A DNA stretch of 22,810 nt from assembly GCA_023436425.1 (NCBI GenBank), contig JAEZJD010000304.1, forward strand, positions 1 through 22,810, read 5' to 3'. A model generated the notes under the pieces. It saw nothing but the letters and a program-made list of their open reading frames with translations, did no database searches and had not been told where the DNA came from. The number at the start of each line of letters is the position of its first letter. Positions within the stretch are counted from its first letter, which is position 1. Origin of the DNA: Bacteroidota bacterium. GTDB taxonomy: Bacteria > Bacteroidota > Bacteroidia > Chitinophagales > Chitinophagaceae. Below are positions 6,372-14,896 of the stretch, one piece after another. Made by a program: the position numbers and the translations under genes.

Positions 6372-8771
6372 ATGCTGAAGCTTTTACTTTTTTTTCTGGC
6401 CAATTGTATTTTTTACATCTGCCAGGCGCAGGGAGAAATCGTTATTGTTATACTGGATCAAGACAAGGTGCCGGTCCGGAGTGCCACCGTAGAACTAGTC
6501 GCCAAGGACAACAACAGCCTTGAGAAAATTCAATTGAGCGACAGCGCAGGAGTTGTAAAGTTCTCAGGGCTAAAACATCGCAGCTACATTGCCAAGGTTA
6601 GTTACAAAGGATTTTCCGACACCAAAACAGATACATTGGTACCGGGGAGTAATGTTACCCTAACATTGGCGCCGGTGAGTACGGAATTGTCTAATGTAAC
6701 AGTAACTGCACGCCGATCATTCATTGAAATGCACCCAGGGAAAACGGTGGTGAATCTTGATGCCAGCACCACCAGCATCGGCACAAACGCTCTCGAAGCT
6801 TTGGAGAAACTGCCCGGTTTGACGATTGACAAAGACGGAAACATTTCCATCAAAGGCAGAACGGGTGTTACAGTGCTGATTGATGGCAGGCAGACGTATC
6901 TTGATAATACGCGGCTAAGCACATTTTTGTCCGGGATGAGTTCTTCTCAAATCAGCCAGGTAGAAATTATGGATCAGCCATCCTCGCAGTACGATGCGGC
7001 AGGCAACGCCGGCGTTATTAATATTAAAACGAAGAAAAACCAACAGAGAGGGTTTAACGGATCAGTCACTACAGCATACACGCAAGGAGTTTATCCCAAA
7101 AACAATAACAGCCTGCAGCTAAACTACCGGAGCGGCAAATGGAACTTATTTACTAATTACAGCAACACACACAACGAACAGTTTACACGTGTTTATGCAT
7201 TAAGAAGTTACTTTCAGCCGGCAGGAACAATCAAGCAATTGCTCGAGCAACCAACTTTTATGAGGTCGAATGCGAACATTCATAATTTGCGTGCAGGAGT
7301 TGACTATTCCTTTTCATCGAAAACGTTAATCGGACTGACGCTGACAGCAACATCCCTTAAGCGCAACATGACGAGCAATAACATCGCTTACTGGATGAAT
7401 GTCAGAAAGGTTGTGGATTCATCAATAATCACCCGGACCAACAGCGATTTGCTTTGGAGAAATGCGGGCGGTAATATTAACGTGAGACATTCATTCAGCA
7501 GCAACGAAGAGTTGACTTTTGATGCAGATGTTATTGCATACGACATTGACAATGTCCAGAATTTCAAAAATACTTTGGAAGCGCCCGGCGGCTATTCTGA
7601 TGCTACGCTTGCAAAAATTCCTTCACAATTGAATATTGTTTCTGCAAAAACAGATTACAGTAAACAGTCAGGAACTATTAAATGGAGTGCTGGCGCAAAG
7701 ACGTCGCATATCAAGACAGATAATCTTGCCGATTACCAAATAAATACTACCGGCACGTGGACACCGGATTATGGAAAAAGTAATCACTTTCTCTATAAAG
7801 AAACAATACATGCGGTGTACACTAATGCGGAAGGAAAAAACAATAAATGGTCGTGGCAGACTGGACTGCGTTATGAACAAACTTCATACAACGCAAGGCA
7901 ATTAGGTAATGTAATTCAGAAAGATTCATCTTTTTCCCGGAGTTTCGGAAGTTTGTTTCCGACGTTTTTTGCCACTTATGCGTCCGATAGTAACAACAGT
8001 TTTTCATTGAGTGCCGGAAGACGAATAGACAGACCTGGTTTTCAAAAGCTAAACCCGTTTGTCATGATCATCAACAAATACACTTATCAATCCGGCAATC
8101 CATATTATAAGCCGCAGTTTACCTGGAACTTTCAGCTGAGCCACAGTTACAAAAACGCTTTGATGACAAGTGTCGGTTACAGCATTACCACCGATTACTT
8201 TTCGCAATATTTTCCTATTGACACAGGTGGAGTGGTAATCTACACAGAAGGTAACCTTGGAAAACTACAACACTTCACATTTTCTGTAGGCGCAAATAAG
8301 GCGCCGACAAAGTGGTGGTCCTTTTTATCGCAGGCTACACTGGTGCATAAAAAAATGGAAGGCATTATCGGTAAACAGATGAGTGCCAACATAACCCAGT
8401 TGACCATAAATCTGAATAATCAGTTTCGCTTCAGCAAAGGATGGTCAGGGGAACTTAGTGGGTTATACACTTCGAAAAGCCAGACAGACATTCAGGAAAT
8501 TGTGGATCCCGCAGGGCAACTTTCTGTTGGAATTTCCAAAGCAATAATGAATAACAAGGGCAGCATTCGGCTGGCACTACGAGATATTTTTTACACCCAA
8601 TGGATGAAAGGCAACACGTTTTTTACAAACGCGAATGAATACTTTAAGCTATCAAGAGACACAAGAGTGGCGGCGGTTTCGTTCACCTATAGATTCGGAA
8701 AAACCTTTAAAACCAACAAGCGTTCTGAAGGCGCTGCGGGAGAAGAGATTCAGAGGGTGGGAAATGGATAG
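6372..8771 (+). CDS. TonB-dependent-receptor-like outer-membrane beta-barrel protein (OMP_b-brl_3 family)
   Basis: From ATG 6372 the protein has 799 residues. A signal peptide (about 1-20, ending QAQ) is followed by a carboxypeptidase-regulatory-like beta-sandwich (about 21-110: PVRSATVELVAKD, then SYIAKVSYKGF). A plug-like domain comes next (about 115-225: NALEALEKLPGLTIDKDGNI, VLIDGRQTYL, QVEIMDQPSSQYDAAGNAGV), then a long beta-barrel to the C-terminus with the family-typical end SFTYRFGK. This architecture is very common in Bacteroidota. Members resemble SusC-like receptors, but the substrate cannot be read from the sequence, and no SusD partner lies next to it. A GTG at 6342 would add ten residues before the signal peptide and is less likely. 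It is flanked by genes of opposite strand, so it is a monocistronic unit. Confidence 0.9.
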   Translation: MLKLLLFFLANCIFYICQAQGEIVIVILDQDKVPVRSATVELVAKDNNSLEKIQLSDSAGVVKFSGLKHRSYIAKVSYKGFSDTKTDTLVPGSNVTLTLAPVSTELSNVTVTARRSFIEMHPGKTVVNLDASTTSIGTNALEALEKLPGLTIDKDGNISIKGRTGVTVLIDGRQTYLDNTRLSTFLSGMSSSQISQVEIMDQPSSQYDAAGNAGVINIKTKKNQQRGFNGSVTTAYTQGVYPKNNNSLQLNYRSGKWNLFTNYSNTHNEQFTRVYALRSYFQPAGTIKQLLEQPTFMRSNANIHNLRAGVDYSFSSKTLIGLTLTATSLKRNMTSNNIAYWMNVRKVVDSSIITRTNSDLLWRNAGGNINVRHSFSSNEELTFDADVIAYDIDNVQNFKNTLEAPGGYSDATLAKIPSQLNIVSAKTDYSKQSGTIKWSAGAKTSHIKTDNLADYQINTTGTWTPDYGKSNHFLYKETIHAVYTNAEGKNNKWSWQTGLRYEQTSYNARQLGNVIQKDSSFSRSFGSLFPTFFATYASDSNNSFSLSAGRRIDRPGFQKLNPFVMIINKYTYQSGNPYYKPQFTWNFQLSHSYKNALMTSVGYSITTDYFSQYFPIDTGGVVIYTEGNLGKLQHFTFSVGANKAPTKWWSFLSQATLVHKKMEGIIGKQMSANITQLTINLNNQFRFSKGWSGELSGLYTSKSQTDIQEIVDPAGQLSVGISKAIMNNKGSIRLALRDIFYTQWMKGNTFFTNANEYFKLSRDTRVAAVSFTYRFGKTFKTNKRSEGAAGEEIQRVGNG

Positions 8772-8846
8772 CTCAGAGGCTTCAGCTTCGTGGCCGCACT
8801 GGACCGCCCACATTCGCAAGTTGCAAATGCTATATATTTTATAAGA

Positions 8847-11051
8847 TTATGCTCTTTCGGTACTCAACTTGCTTCTGTCAAACATTACTTCCTCTGCCAC
8901 ATACCTGCGAAGCGCAGAGTCAAGCGATGGCAGGTGCACACCACGACTGCTGGAAAGCACGCTGTAATTTGGTCTTTTTGCCGGTAACTTCATTTCGTCT
9001 TGCGGCACCGCTTCAATGAATTTTCGATTCAACTCATAACGGTCAGCAATTTCATAAGCAAGATCAGCCCAGGAGATTTCTCCATCATTTGTCAGATGCC
9101 AAATGCCTTTTTCATTATCTACCATCAGGTCGAGGGTGGCATTTGCCAGGTCCGGAACGTATGTTGGTGAAATAACGTAGTCCGCGGCTACTAACACTTT
9201 TTCCGATTGCAGCAAGCTCCTTCTGACATAATAAATAAAGTTGTATTCGTCCCATGGGCCAAAAAATGCACTTGTACGAATAATAAGCGCTGCGGGATTT
9301 CGCTTCAGTACCAGCCGTTCAGCCTCTGCTTTACTAGAACCATACACGCTTAGCGGATTGACCGGATCGTCCTCGACATACGCAAAACCTTTGCTTCCAT
9401 CAAATACTAAATCCGTAGAAAAGGTGACGAGTTTTATTCCAAACTTCTCGGCTGCAATTGCAAGGTTTTCTGCGCCATGAGTATTATCGTCATAACACTG
9501 GTCGAAATCATTTTCTGCGTCATCCACACGTACGTATCCGGCAGCATTGATTATTGCCCATGGTCTGTAGTAGTGGACTACGTTTTCAATGGAACTGAAA
9601 TCGCAGATGTTGCAATCAACCCTGCTGAGCAGCCTGTAATTAAAATACCTTTCGCTGCACACTCTTGCGAATGCTTTTCCCAAGGTTCCGTTCTTTCCGA
9701 TGATTAAGATTGTGGCATCATGCTTTGGTGCACACACTAAACTCTTGTTGATTGGTCTTGCTGCATGAATAAACCGGTTTTCACGTTGCCACCATCCCTG
9801 TTCGGTTGAAATTCGATGCAAATACGAGCCTTGGTCGTTGATATTTTTGATGAACGCGGCAAGCGCTGTAGGTCGCGGGCTGCCACTACGGATGTCGAAA
9901 ACACCCGGCTCGTAATCACCTCCTTGTTGCGTAAGTAATTTGTTCCATCCGAAAGAGCCAAGTAAAGCCCACGCTGTTACCGCTTCAATGTTTACACCTT
10001 TCGAAGTCAAATTTTTACAAGCATTCCACACATACTTAAACCAGCGCAATTGTTCTTCCCGGTGACAATGCAAGTGCACTTCTGTTACAGCCATCGGCAG
10101 ACCAAACCGATTCCAGGCTTCTCTCAACAAAACTTCCACACCCGTTTCATCAAGATCAATTCGCGCCGCTTCCACATCTACATACTTATGGATTCCATTT
10201 CCACCCGGAGTGACATGAGGATACAGATCAAGTCTTTCGTCGATAAAACGTTCTGAAGTAATATAGTAATTGAATCCACATACATCCGGTACACATAGGT
10301 TTTCCCAGAAGAACTTCAGATCATTTTCTTCAATACCAACCCACTCCAGGTATGACCAAAGTGCGTGCTGCCTATTTACTCTTCCGCATAAAAGATCGTA
10401 CGTGAGCCAACGTCGTTCATTTTCAAAATCTGCCTGATACTTTAATGTTGTTGTGCTGTAGGTCTTGCCCAAATCTTCCGTTTGAATAAGCTGTGCGGCT
10501 GGATTGATTTCGCGAATAGCCTTCATAGACAGCACTATTCCTTTCACCTGATTGAGCAGCATTTTAAAGAAGCTTTGGTCATCCTGCCGGTGCGGATACC
10601 AGAAGCCATACAAACCGCTGAACCTTGCCGTTGTGAGCGGCTCGTTTACCGGGGTGTAAAATTTTATCCAGGGAAATTTTTCGGCAACACTTCTTGCATA
10701 TTGCGCAAGCAAGTCGGGAAAATTGTCGTCGAGCAAATTGGTAAACGCGGGTCCGCTACCGTGATGCACAAGTCCGGCAATGACGTCAATTTCCCTCTCC
10801 CGGAGTGTTTTCACCTGCTTTTCTGTCCACGACCAATCAGTTTCTTCTTTTAATGTCGGCTGATGTTTTTCCCAAAGAATTGGGAAACGAATTTTTTTTA
10901 TTCCTAGGTTAGCGATTAGCTCAACGTCACCTTCACGATAGTAATGACGCGAATGCTCAAGCTGATCATTAAACGCATCATCTACCCTATTGATCGTGCA
11001 TTCTATTCCACCCCAAACTTCAGGATTGTAGTATTGTTTCTCCGTTGACAT
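8847..11051 (-). CDS. GH1-like glycosidase fused to RmlD-like sugar-nucleotide reductase
   Basis: The 734-residue protein joins two domains. Residues about 8-405 are a (beta/alpha)8 GH1-like glycosidase: TPVNEP supplies the acid/base E137 and AVTEVH the likely nucleophile E324, so both catalytic carboxylates seem present. Residues about 446-720 are an extended short-chain reductase like dTDP-4-dehydrorhamnose reductase: a Rossmann loop GKNGTLG (452-458), FSTDLVFDG (544-552), and the catalytic Y570-GSS-K574. RmlD reduces dTDP-4-keto-6-deoxysugars; the real substrate here is unknown. There is no signal peptide, so a glycosidase domain is placed in the cytosol beside nucleotide-sugar chemistry. 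The ATG lies 32 nt inside the end of glf, implying translational coupling. Whether the GH domain hydrolyses, transfers or only binds sugar is open. Confidence 0.9.
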   Translation of the reverse strand: MSTEKQYYNPEVWGGIECTINRVDDAFNDQLEHSRHYYREGDVELIANLGIKKIRFPILWEKHQPTLKEETDWSWTEKQVKTLREREIDVIAGLVHHGSGPAFTNLLDDNFPDLLAQYARSVAEKFPWIKFYTPVNEPLTTARFSGLYGFWYPHRQDDQSFFKMLLNQVKGIVLSMKAIREINPAAQLIQTEDLGKTYSTTTLKYQADFENERRWLTYDLLCGRVNRQHALWSYLEWVGIEENDLKFFWENLCVPDVCGFNYYITSERFIDERLDLYPHVTPGGNGIHKYVDVEAARIDLDETGVEVLLREAWNRFGLPMAVTEVHLHCHREEQLRWFKYVWNACKNLTSKGVNIEAVTAWALLGSFGWNKLLTQQGGDYEPGVFDIRSGSPRPTALAAFIKNINDQGSYLHRISTEQGWWQRENRFIHAARPINKSLVCAPKHDATILIIGKNGTLGKAFARVCSERYFNYRLLSRVDCNICDFSSIENVVHYYRPWAIINAAGYVRVDDAENDFDQCYDDNTHGAENLAIAAEKFGIKLVTFSTDLVFDGSKGFAYVEDDPVNPLSVYGSSKAEAERLVLKRNPAALIIRTSAFFGPWDEYNFIYYVRRSLLQSEKVLVAADYVISPTYVPDLANATLDLMVDNEKGIWHLTNDGEISWADLAYEIADRYELNRKFIEAVPQDEMKLPAKRPNYSVLSSSRGVHLPSLDSALRRYVAEEVMFDRSKLSTERA

Positions 11052-12153
11052 AAGTTTCAGGTTGACCTTGCATAATCTTTTTAAAAGTTGTTAATGCTTG
11101 CGCCACCACCTGATCCATGTTGTAGTATTTATATGTAGCCAACCGCCCAACAAAATAAGTGTTGGTCATTGACGCAGCGAGTTGCTGGTATTTTTTGTAC
11201 AACTCAGCATTTTTCGGTTGTGGTACGGGATAATAAGGATCGCCTTCTGCACGGGGAAACTCATAAACTATGGCTGTTTTATGGTGTTTTTGCCCGGTCA
11301 AATATTTAAAGTCTGTTATTCTCGTGAATGCCTGCTCGTTCGGGTAATTTACCGTGCCCGTAGGCTGAAAAGTTTCTGCGTCGACGGTTTCAAATTTAAA
11401 CTCGAGAGAACGATACGGCAGCTTGCCATAGCAGTAGTTGAAATATTCATCGATAGGTCCGGTGAAAATTAAGTTTTTGTGCGGAATCACCTCAAGAATT
11501 TCTTTGTAATCAGTGTTCAGCATCACTTTGATGTTAGGGTGCGACAACATTTTATGAAACATCCAGGTGTATCCATGCAGCGGCATCGCCTGGTATGTGT
11601 CAGTAAAATACCTTGCGTCACGGTTCGTTCTTGTCGGCACTCTTGCCGTCACACTTGCATCAAGCTCCGATGGATCGAGATCCCACATCTTGCGTGTGTA
11701 GCCGCGGAAAAATTTTTCATACAACTCACGGCCTACTTTGCTGACCACAACATCTTCCGAAGTTTTCACTCTTGTCACTTTCTCAGCCCGCTCCTCAAAA
11801 AAAGCTTCGACCTGCGAGGCGTTGAGATTCAAACCATACAATTTGTTTATTGTATCCAGATTGATGGGAATAGGAACCAGCTGTCCGTCCACGCTTGCTA
11901 ATACCTTGTGCTCGTAAGTTCTCCACGGCGTGAATTGGCTGAGGTATTCAAACACTTCTTTAGAGTTCGTATGAAAAATGTGGGGACCGTATCTGTGAAT
12001 TAATATTCCATCTTCATTATAATAATCGAAAGCATTACCGGCAATGTGCTCACGTTTATCAATAATTAATATCTTTTTATCAAGCTGGGTTGCCAATCGC
12101 TCTGCCAGCACGCTGCCCGCGAACCCGGCACCGACTATCAAATAATCAAACAT
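11020..12153 (-). CDS. glf: UDP-galactopyranose mutase
   Basis: This 377-residue flavoenzyme converts UDP-galactopyranose to UDP-galactofuranose, the donor for galactofuranose residues in surface glycans. The FAD-binding motif VGAGFAGSVLAE (7-18) is followed by KREHIAGNAFDYY (33-45) and the family signature HRYGPHIFHTN (53-63). The C-terminal half has RTNRDARYFTDTYQAMPLHGYT and the conserved late FVGRLATYKYYNMDQVV. Length matches bacterial UGMs (about 370-390). It overlaps the upstream glycosyltransferase by 8 nt and the downstream fusion gene by 32 nt, so the three form a tight operon. Since UDP-Galf has only one known use, as a glycosyl donor, the cluster should build a Galf-containing product. 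Confidence 0.96.
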   Translation of the reverse strand: MFDYLIVGAGFAGSVLAERLATQLDKKILIIDKREHIAGNAFDYYNEDGILIHRYGPHIFHTNSKEVFEYLSQFTPWRTYEHKVLASVDGQLVPIPINLDTINKLYGLNLNASQVEAFFEERAEKVTRVKTSEDVVVSKVGRELYEKFFRGYTRKMWDLDPSELDASVTARVPTRTNRDARYFTDTYQAMPLHGYTWMFHKMLSHPNIKVMLNTDYKEILEVIPHKNLIFTGPIDEYFNYCYGKLPYRSLEFKFETVDAETFQPTGTVNYPNEQAFTRITDFKYLTGQKHHKTAIVYEFPRAEGDPYYPVPQPKNAELYKKYQQLAASMTNTYFVGRLATYKYYNMDQVVAQALTTFKKIMQGQPETYVNGETILQS

Positions 12154-13336
12154 ATTGCTTCCCCTTCACCTTTGCTTTTAATGATTCTTTTTCTGCTTTT
12201 TCGAGCATTGTGGTTTCGATGTGGCGCACCATTTGGCTCCAGGTTCTGTCCCAGGAATTAAACGCAAGAAAGTCATCCACTTTCCGAAGCCATTGCCCTT
12301 TTCTTTTTTTGTTCAGCTCTGTCTCTGCTGCAGCGATAAACTCGTCGGCATTGCTCACTATGTGAACTAATTCATTTTCTCCATAGGGAGAAACTACATC
12401 CCTGATCGGACTGGAGATCACCGGCTTGCCTGCTGCTAAATATTCCGGCGTTTTTGTTGGGCTGATGAAACGGGTTGATTCGTTCATAGCAAACGGAACC
12501 AACGCTATATCCCAACCCGCAATGTATTGTGGCAATTCCTCGTATTTTTTTCCACCGAGGTAATGAATGTTTGAAAATCGCGGAAGTGTAGCGGGGTCAA
12601 TTTTCACAATTGGTCCGAGGAAGACAAACTGCCACTCGGGTCGCGCCTTTGCTACAGCCTCCATCATTTCGATGTCGAACCGCTCGTCAATTACGCCGAA
12701 AAACCCGAACCGGGGATGAGGGATGTCCTTCTGATCGACGGGATCTTCTTTTATTGTTCTGGCTTTCCCAAAATGTTGTTTCTCTATGCTGCTCGGAAAC
12801 GGATGAATATTGTGGTGCTGATGTTTTTTAAACTCGTAAATACTATGTCCACCTGTAAAAACTACATCAGCTTTCTTGAATAATACCTGCTCTTTAACGC
12901 TAATGTCCGGCGGCGCGAATTTAAAAGCAGAAAGCTCGTCCATGCAATCATAGATGGTAAGTTCGGGGGTCAGTTCATCAGTAAACGGTAACGCCATTGG
13001 TGTATAGTACCAGCAGAAGTATTTGCTGATGTTCATATTGGCAACGAGGTTGGAAAGAAATTTCTTTTGTCGTTTCAGAACCTCTTTTTCATTGAGTCCG
13101 TTTTTTAGATGGGGCGTAATAACAAAAAGATTTTCATTAAAATTTTCTATGTGCAACTTGTCTTCATCATCATGAAAGATTGGCTCTTCAATAAAAAAGA
13201 CTCTCTGGTGTTTAGAAAAGCGGGTTAAAAGATGATTGGGACGTTGAAACACAAAACCCCACCGGAGGTGGGAAAAGCAAATCAGATCAATATCATGCAG
13301 GAATGCACATGAAACATCTTCAATATTTTTAATCAT
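12146..13336 (-). CDS. glycosyltransferase, GT4-like GT-B fold
   Basis: The 396-residue protein looks like a cytoplasmic GT-B glycosyltransferase. The N-terminus has LICFSHLRWGFVFQRPNHLL (19-38), a pattern found in a family of GT4-like enzymes near polysaccharide genes. YDCMDELSAF lies at 129-138. The C-terminal donor domain includes GFFGVIDERFD (211-221), FVFLGP (237-242) and the donor-site-like PTKTPEYLAAGKPVI (293-307). No signal peptide or membrane helix is seen. It is the first gene of the overlapping run with glf and the GH1-RmlD fusion, so it is a candidate galactofuranosyl or deoxysugar transferase, but that is inference from neighbours. It starts about 235 nt after the neighbouring glycosidase gene, with that gene's terminator in between. 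Confidence 0.88.
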   Translation of the reverse strand: MIKNIEDVSCAFLHDIDLICFSHLRWGFVFQRPNHLLTRFSKHQRVFFIEEPIFHDDEDKLHIENFNENLFVITPHLKNGLNEKEVLKRQKKFLSNLVANMNISKYFCWYYTPMALPFTDELTPELTIYDCMDELSAFKFAPPDISVKEQVLFKKADVVFTGGHSIYEFKKHQHHNIHPFPSSIEKQHFGKARTIKEDPVDQKDIPHPRFGFFGVIDERFDIEMMEAVAKARPEWQFVFLGPIVKIDPATLPRFSNIHYLGGKKYEELPQYIAGWDIALVPFAMNESTRFISPTKTPEYLAAGKPVISSPIRDVVSPYGENELVHIVSNADEFIAAAETELNKKRKGQWLRKVDDFLAFNSWDRTWSQMVRHIETTMLEKAEKESLKAKVKGKQYV

Positions 13337-13527
13337 GTGGTAATTAATGCTATTTACATGCCAGCATCATTGATAATCAGAATAGTAGTTCCTGAATTTT
13401 TCGGAAAATGCTTTGTAGAAAAACATACTCATCCTTTTATTTACCTGTAGTTCAGTGAAAACGGATATACCAGTTTAAATTCCTGGTTGCCGGAAATGTT
13501 TAGCCAAATAGTTTTTACACAAATAAA

Positions 13528-13552
13528 AAAGCACTGCATAACTGCAGTGCTT
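13528..13552 (-). terminator. Rho-independent terminator of the GH-A glycosidase gene
   Basis: A perfect 10-bp stem (AAGCACTGCA / TGCAGTGCTT) with a 4-nt loop is followed on the minus strand by a T-rich run (TTTTTTATTTG, counting the stem end). It lies 20 nt after the glycosidase stop. It separates that gene from the glycosyltransferase operon, although partial read-through cannot be excluded. Confidence 0.88.
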
Positions 13553-13571
13553 CGGGAACAATGTTTAAAAC

Positions 13572-14696
13572 TCACGCAACCTTAGCAAAGGAATGCCTCT
13601 TGCGCTTGGTTATTTTTTTTAGAAACTGGATTTCTTCTTCGCGATAAGGCGTGCCGTCTCCACGGAAAATATCATGAAACCAAACTTCGGGCTCATTCTC
13701 GTATTTGGTGTTCCATGAGTCCCAAGGACAGTGCGTTTGAGTTTTGCCTGCGACAAAACCCCAGTTGTAAGCACCCACATTGTATTTTTTCAATACAGGC
13801 AGGATGTCTTGAAACGTGCTTTGCAGCGGTCTCGCCATAAATTCCGTACAAAGCAGAGGGCGACCAAATCGTTGCAGCGACTGAATATGTTCTTCCATTC
13901 TTTCCTTGTTTTCGTAACAATGAAAACTGATTATGTCCGAATGGGTGAACATATAATTATCAATCGGAGATAGCTTGGAGTCGCAGCTCCAGTTGTACTG
14001 CCATGGAGCCATTGTGATTGGATGGATAGGATTTACGACCCGTACCCAATTTATTGTTTTCTTCAGCAGCGTCATAGATAACTCTGCTTTGTGAAAAGCA
14101 TAATCATTGTCGCGGTAGCTGGTGATGTTCATGTTATCCGGCTCGTTGAACAAATCCCAAATAAGAATTCTTTTATCATTTTTGAACCGGTCGACCACGC
14201 CATGCACATAGCTGTACAGCTCATCATAGCTATTGGGATTATTCAGCACATCATATCCGGGGCATTGCACCCAGCCAGAATTGTGCACGTTCAATTTAGG
14301 CTCCGGTTGCTTCCCCAGTTTCGGGAATGGATCCCAAACAGCATCGAACAGCACAATCATGGTTTTTATTCGATGTGAAGCTGCGATGGTCAGAAACTTA
14401 TCAATTCTGCTGAGAAAGCCTTCAGCATCCTGCTCCCACAATAAATGATGAAGAAAAACGCGGACTGAATTAAAACCAAGTGCTTCGGCCCAGCTTAACT
14501 CGCGATCAATCAACTCGGGCGAGAAAGTCTCCTCCTGCCACATTTCCAACTGGTTGATTGCGTTGCTCGGCACGTAGTTACATCCGACTATCCAACCGTT
14601 TTTATACATCCATTCAGCAGCTTTTGCTTCGGACCAACGGTAGGCTAATTCATTATCCCGTTCAAGAAATGGTACGGCTTCTTTTTCGGTTAACAT
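13572..14696 (-). CDS. cellulase-like clan GH-A glycoside hydrolase, no signal peptide
   Basis: The 374-residue protein is a (beta/alpha)8 hydrolase of clan GH-A, closest in look to GH5 or related cellulase/xylanase-type families. WDLFNEPDN gives the acid/base E185 and LLCTEFMARP the nucleophile E285. FNSVRVFLHH (75-84), ISFHCYEN (256-263) and the terminal Trp-rich YNWGFVAGKTQT complete the typical strand-end motifs. There is no signal peptide, transmembrane segment or lipobox, although cellulases that degrade external polymers are exported. Together with the neighbouring cytosolic GH1-like domain this suggests action on an intracellular or lipid-linked glycan. It is transcribed alone, divergent from galK across about 200 nt. 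The true substrate is unknown. Confidence 0.87.
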   Translation of the reverse strand: MLTEKEAVPFLERDNELAYRWSEAKAAEWMYKNGWIVGCNYVPSNAINQLEMWQEETFSPELIDRELSWAEALGFNSVRVFLHHLLWEQDAEGFLSRIDKFLTIAASHRIKTMIVLFDAVWDPFPKLGKQPEPKLNVHNSGWVQCPGYDVLNNPNSYDELYSYVHGVVDRFKNDKRILIWDLFNEPDNMNITSYRDNDYAFHKAELSMTLLKKTINWVRVVNPIHPITMAPWQYNWSCDSKLSPIDNYMFTHSDIISFHCYENKERMEEHIQSLQRFGRPLLCTEFMARPLQSTFQDILPVLKKYNVGAYNWGFVAGKTQTHCPWDSWNTKYENEPEVWFHDIFRGDGTPYREEEIQFLKKITKRKRHSFAKVA

Positions 14697-14896
14697 ATAG
14701 ACTGGATTAGAATTTAAGCAGTTAGTTTTGTTTATGACTCAAAATAAATTCAAAAGAAAAGCGGCAGTTAGCGGTTTTCGGCGGGATGCATTTTTCATCG
14801 GCGAATGCAGCGAAAAATAAGGTGAACAGTACCTATCTTCTTTTTTAATTTTTTTGAATGTCATTTATCTGTTAACGCTTTGAGATCTATATAGTT

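Noticed and set aside
6372..8771. SusC of a polysaccharide utilisation locus linked to the glycan cluster
   Set aside because: No SusD-like gene is nearby, the barrel type is OMP_b-brl_3, and the neighbouring glycosidases lack export signals and lie on the other strand.
10482..10853. Plus-strand open frame of 123 codons
   Set aside because: It lies opposite the GH1-like domain, whose catalytic motifs and codon use are convincing; the antisense frame has no recognisable motif.
11479..11901. Plus-strand open frame of 140 codons
   Set aside because: It is antisense to glf, and its Cys/His/Arg-rich composition is typical of a shadow frame.
14723..14730. TAGTTTTG on the plus strand as a galK promoter
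   Set aside because: It matches the -7 consensus but lies about 165 nt upstream of galK without a -33, so it may be chance in an AT-rich gap.
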